Below are positions 6,306 to 8,324 of a stretch of DNA of 8,324 nt, in pieces. Within the stretch, counting starts at the first letter, position 1, and each line of letters begins with the position of its first letter. The translations under genes were made by a program, and so were the position numbers. The notes beneath the pieces are model-generated. The model saw nothing but the letters and a program-made list of their open reading frames with translations, searched no databases and was not told the origin of the DNA. The DNA is from JALHVH01 sp964544265 (lineage in GTDB: Bacteria; Acidobacteriota; Aminicenantia; Aminicenantales; Saccharicenantaceae): assembly GCA_964544265.1 (NCBI GenBank), contig CAZJBD010000111.1, forward strand, positions 1 through 8,324. The letters run 5' to 3'.

Positions 6306-7126
6306 TCGCGGGATCCGGAAAAATCCCCCGCCTCATCGCAACCGAAGTGCGGCGGAAAGGCATGGTCTCTGTCGTCGCTGCCATCCGCGGAGAAGCTGAC
6401 GAGAGCCTTCGGCAGGATGCCGATACGCTAGAATGGTTTGATGCGGGAGACGTGGTCCGACTTCTCGGCTTCTTGAGAAGCCTCAAGATCCGCGAAGTCC
6501 TCATTGCCGGAAAAATCAGTCAGAAAACGGTTTTCCTGTTACGGGACATCGATGCTTTCGCATCGAACATCCTGTCTTTATCTAGGGGAAAAAGCACAGT
6601 TCGGTTGATCGGAGCGTTGATCAACTTCCTGGAAGAACAGGGAGTCCGGGTCTTGGACCCGACGCCTTTTTTAGGGGCCTGTTTCTGTCCCCCGGGGATC
6701 CTGACCCGGACGCGACCTGGGCCTCTCGTGGAAAAGGATATAGCCTTCGGGCTCGAGATGGCCCGGTCGCTCGCGAACCTGGACATCGGGCAAACCGTCG
6801 TCGTCAAAGACTGCGCGGTCATCGCTGTTGAAGGCATCGAAGGGACCGATCAGACGATAGAACGAGGCGGAGAGCTTGCCGGCCCCGGCATTGTCGTTGT
6901 TAAAGCCGGCCGCTCAAACCAGGATCCGAGAATCGACCTGCCGGGCGCGGGACTGGAAACCGTCCGGAGTCTAGGGCGGGCCGGGGCGGCCGCTTTCTGC
7001 ATGGAAGCGGGACGAGTGGCGTTTTTTGATCGGGACGAAGCCGTGCTCCTGGCAGACAGACTCGGGATTGCACTTGTCGCAAGGGATACGTCAGGCGACG
7101 CCGGTCAGGGAAGGAGTCCGAGATGA
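6284..7126 (+). CDS. lpxI: UDP-2,3-diacylglucosamine pyrophosphatase LpxI
   Basis: LpxI (DUF1009 family) hydrolyses UDP-2,3-diacylglucosamine to lipid X and UMP, the fourth lipid A step, at the cytoplasmic face of the inner membrane. It replaces LpxH in many bacteria. The 280-residue length matches the family. Visible signatures are the N-terminal GIIAGSGKIPRLIA (6-19), REVLIAGKISQ (70-80), the central DIGQTVVVKDCAVIAVEGIEGTD (167-189, read in parts), GPGIVVVKAGRSNQDPRIDLPGAG (200-223) and a tail with DRDEAVLLADRLGIALVA. Asp218 in the RIDLP segment probably corresponds to the catalytic Asp described for Caulobacter LpxI; I infer this from the motif, not from an alignment. The start at 6284 lies within the lpxA end and has no clear Shine-Dalgarno site, which suggests coupling to lpxA. 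Confidence 0.92.
   Translation: MGERVGIIAGSGKIPRLIATEVRRKGMVSVVAAIRGEADESLRQDADTLEWFDAGDVVRLLGFLRSLKIREVLIAGKISQKTVFLLRDIDAFASNILSLSRGKSTVRLIGALINFLEEQGVRVLDPTPFLGACFCPPGILTRTRPGPLVEKDIAFGLEMARSLANLDIGQTVVVKDCAVIAVEGIEGTDQTIERGGELAGPGIVVVKAGRSNQDPRIDLPGAGLETVRSLGRAGAAAFCMEAGRVAFFDRDEAVLLADRLGIALVARDTSGDAGQGRSPR
7111..7116 (+). promoter_or_regulatory. Ribosome binding site of the Gfo/Idh gene
   Basis: AAGGAG lies 6 nt before the ATG at 7123, inside the end of lpxI. The ATG overlaps the lpxI stop in an ATGA arrangement, so the gene has both its own binding site and likely coupling. Confidence 0.75.
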
Positions 7127-8037
7127 GCAAGATCAGAGTGGGGATTGTGGGAGTCGGGTACTTGGGGACCCAGCACGCCCGAATCCTATCCTACCTGGAG
7201 GAGGCGGAGCTTGAAGCGGTCGCGGATATCGACTTCCAGAAGGCCCTCCAAATCGGCAACCGCCACGGGGTCAGGTATTTCCAGAACTACGAAGAGATGA
7301 TCGACGACATTGACGCCGCCGTGGTGGCCACGGACACGTCGGCCCACTTCTCTGTTTCCATGAGCCTTCTTAAGCAGGGGAAGCACGTGCTCGTCGAAAA
7401 ACCCATCACGGCAACTATCGAGCAGGGGGAACAGCTCGTGGCAGAGGCCGAGAAGAGCAACCTCATCTTCCAGGTCGGTCATCTCGAGCGCTTCAACCCC
7501 GCCGTGGAGGCCGTTGAGAACATGATATCAGACCCGAAATTTATCGAAGTCCAGCGGCTGGGATCGTTCTCGGCCCGTTCGCTCGACATCGACGTCGTCT
7601 TGGACCTCATGATCCACGACCTGGATATCATCTTGGCTCTGATCAAGGATGAGGTCGTCGCCATAAAATCCCAGGGTATCCATGTTGTCTCAGAGAAGAC
7701 CGATATCGCCAATGCCAGGCTGGAGTTCAAGTCGGGATGCGTGGCGACGCTCACGGCCAGCCGCGTCCACCAGGGCAAGGTCAGGAAACTCCGGATCTTC
7801 GAACCGACTTCGTATTATTCCATCGATTACATCGATCAGGAAGTTAAAATTTTTCCATTGGACGGCCGGCAAACGGACATCAAAACCCTGAAAATCCAAA
7901 AGGAAGAGCCGCTCAAGAGGGAACTGAAAAACTTCCTGGACTGCATCGAGGCCGGGAAAAACACCAAGGTCAGCGGTACGGAAGCGCTCCGGGCCCTGCG
8001 CTTGGCCCATAACGTCATCCGGGAAGCAGAGACCTAA
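7123..8037 (+). CDS. Gfo/Idh/MocA family oxidoreductase, possible UDP-GlcNAc 3-dehydrogenase (GnnA-like)
   Basis: This 304-residue NAD(P)-dependent oxidoreductase is probably a nucleotide-sugar dehydrogenase. The Rossmann fold shows VGIVGVGYLGTQHAR with GxGxxG at 10-15 and an acidic Asp35 or Asp37 after the second strand. The family hallmark EKP is at 92-94 with the catalytic Lys93, and the second-domain motif VVLDLMIHDLDI provides Asp161 and His165. The C-terminal half forms the usual open beta-sheet domain and ends TEALRALRLAHNVIRE. Its position directly after lpxI in a lipid A block suggests it acts on a lipid A precursor. In Acidithiobacillus ferrooxidans, GnnA of this superfamily is encoded between lpxA and lpxB and oxidises the 3-hydroxyl of UDP-GlcNAc before transamination by GnnB. 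No GnnB-like aminotransferase is present here, so the substrate is an inference. Family assignment is firm; exact function is not. It is the last + strand gene seen. Confidence 0.9.
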   Translation: MSKIRVGIVGVGYLGTQHARILSYLEEAELEAVADIDFQKALQIGNRHGVRYFQNYEEMIDDIDAAVVATDTSAHFSVSMSLLKQGKHVLVEKPITATIEQGEQLVAEAEKSNLIFQVGHLERFNPAVEAVENMISDPKFIEVQRLGSFSARSLDIDVVLDLMIHDLDIILALIKDEVVAIKSQGIHVVSEKTDIANARLEFKSGCVATLTASRVHQGKVRKLRIFEPTSYYSIDYIDQEVKIFPLDGRQTDIKTLKIQKEEPLKRELKNFLDCIEAGKNTKVSGTEALRALRLAHNVIREAET

Positions 8038-8109
8038 TCGGGCGGGCGCATCCCCCTCAAAGGATTTAGGGCCCAGGAGGCTATTTTCTTCGTCCCCGGC
8101 ACCCGAACG
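8038..8109. other. Spacer between convergent genes
   Basis: This 72-nt spacer separates the end of the lipid A operon from the end of the opposite-strand gene. A bidirectional terminator would be expected here. I see only weak pairing (GCC/GGC around 8072-8082) before a short T-rich stretch, and no convincing stem-loop on either strand. Confidence 0.4.
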
Positions 8110-8324
8110 TTATTTGGCCATCTGAAACAGGGAGTCCTGGAGGCCGGTGTTATAAGTGATCTTGGTGAGGGTCAACCTCGCGAATTCGGCGCCGTCCTGG
8201 AGGATGGTCATGGAGTGGGCCGCCATAAGCGGTCCTTCCATCCGGTAATCGGAAAAAGAGGTTTCGGTTAAGACTTCTCCCCCTCCCATCTGGCCAACGG
8301 TCATCGTTTTAGTCTTTAAGGCAA
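8110..8324 (-). CDS. C-terminal end of an unidentified protein, possibly LolA-like outer-membrane lipoprotein-sorting family
   Basis: On the minus strand the frame is open from the right edge to a TAA at 8110-8112, giving 70 sense codons. The ATG at 8302-8304 is probably internal, since the frame continues in-phase upstream (ALKTKT before it). Visible blocks are SFSDYRMEGPLMAAHSM, ILQDGAEFARLTLTKI and the ending YNTGLQDSLFQMAK. The pattern, a Gly-rich turn, then YR..EG...., a DG-containing strand and a final N.G..DSLF, resembles the last strands of LolA-fold proteins often annotated as outer-membrane lipoprotein-sorting proteins. I recognise the pattern only loosely. No signal peptide can be judged, since the N-terminus is outside. 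The gene converges on the lipid A operon and must have its own promoter beyond the window. Confidence 0.6.
   Translation of the reverse strand, partial: ALKTKTMTVGQMGGGEVLTETSFSDYRMEGPLMAAHSMTILQDGAEFARLTLTKITYNTGLQDSLFQMAK

Noticed and set aside
1..8324. Mobile elements, CRISPR arrays, tRNA or rRNA genes.
   Set aside because: No transposase or integrase motifs, direct-repeat arrays or tRNA-like cloverleaf sequences were seen; coding genes occupy nearly all of the window.

Overview
The window is a block of cell-envelope genes from a diderm (outer-membrane, lipopolysaccharide-making) bacterium. All genes but the last run on the + strand. Protein sequences and gene order (lysS-lolC-lolD-bamA-skp-fabZ-lpxA-lpxI-Gfo/Idh) resemble arrangements in Acidobacteriota (including Aminicenantes-like lineages) and former Deltaproteobacteria. 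The exact phylum cannot be fixed from sequence alone. Base composition is moderately GC-rich and even throughout, with no sign of recent transfer. A run of exactly 100 N inside lpxA marks a scaffold join, so this is a draft or metagenome assembly.

Layout: (1) 1-268 is the C-terminal end of class II lysyl-tRNA synthetase. (2) 300-2205 is a lipoprotein-release ABC transporter, with a LolC/E permease and LolD ATPase whose frames overlap by 8 nt. (3) 2206-2395 is a non-coding leader with several small GC-rich hairpins. (4) 2396-4696 is bamA, followed by skp/ompH (4736-5278). (5) 5285-8037 is a tightly packed lipid A block: fabZ, lpxA (interrupted by the gap), lpxI and a Gfo/Idh/MocA oxidoreductase, with overlaps of 14, 22 and 4 nt. 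(6) On the opposite strand, 8110-8324 is the C-terminal end of a further gene, converging on the operon with a 72-nt spacer.

The genes fit one job, building the outer membrane. LolCD releases lipoproteins from the inner membrane. Skp and BamA carry and insert outer-membrane proteins. FabZ serves the 3-hydroxyacyl-ACP pool, LpxA uses such an acyl-ACP for the first step of lipid A synthesis, and LpxI makes lipid X at the fourth step. The oxidoreductase sits where GnnA, which makes the 3-amino variant of the lipid A sugar precursor, is found in Acidithiobacillus. lpxD (usually between skp and fabZ) and lpxB (usually downstream) are absent here.

I found no convincing undescribed system. The points most worth a second look are the possible GnnA without a neighbouring GnnB, the missing lpxD and lpxB, the under-sized lpxA gap, and a glycine at the LpxA acyl-chain ruler position.
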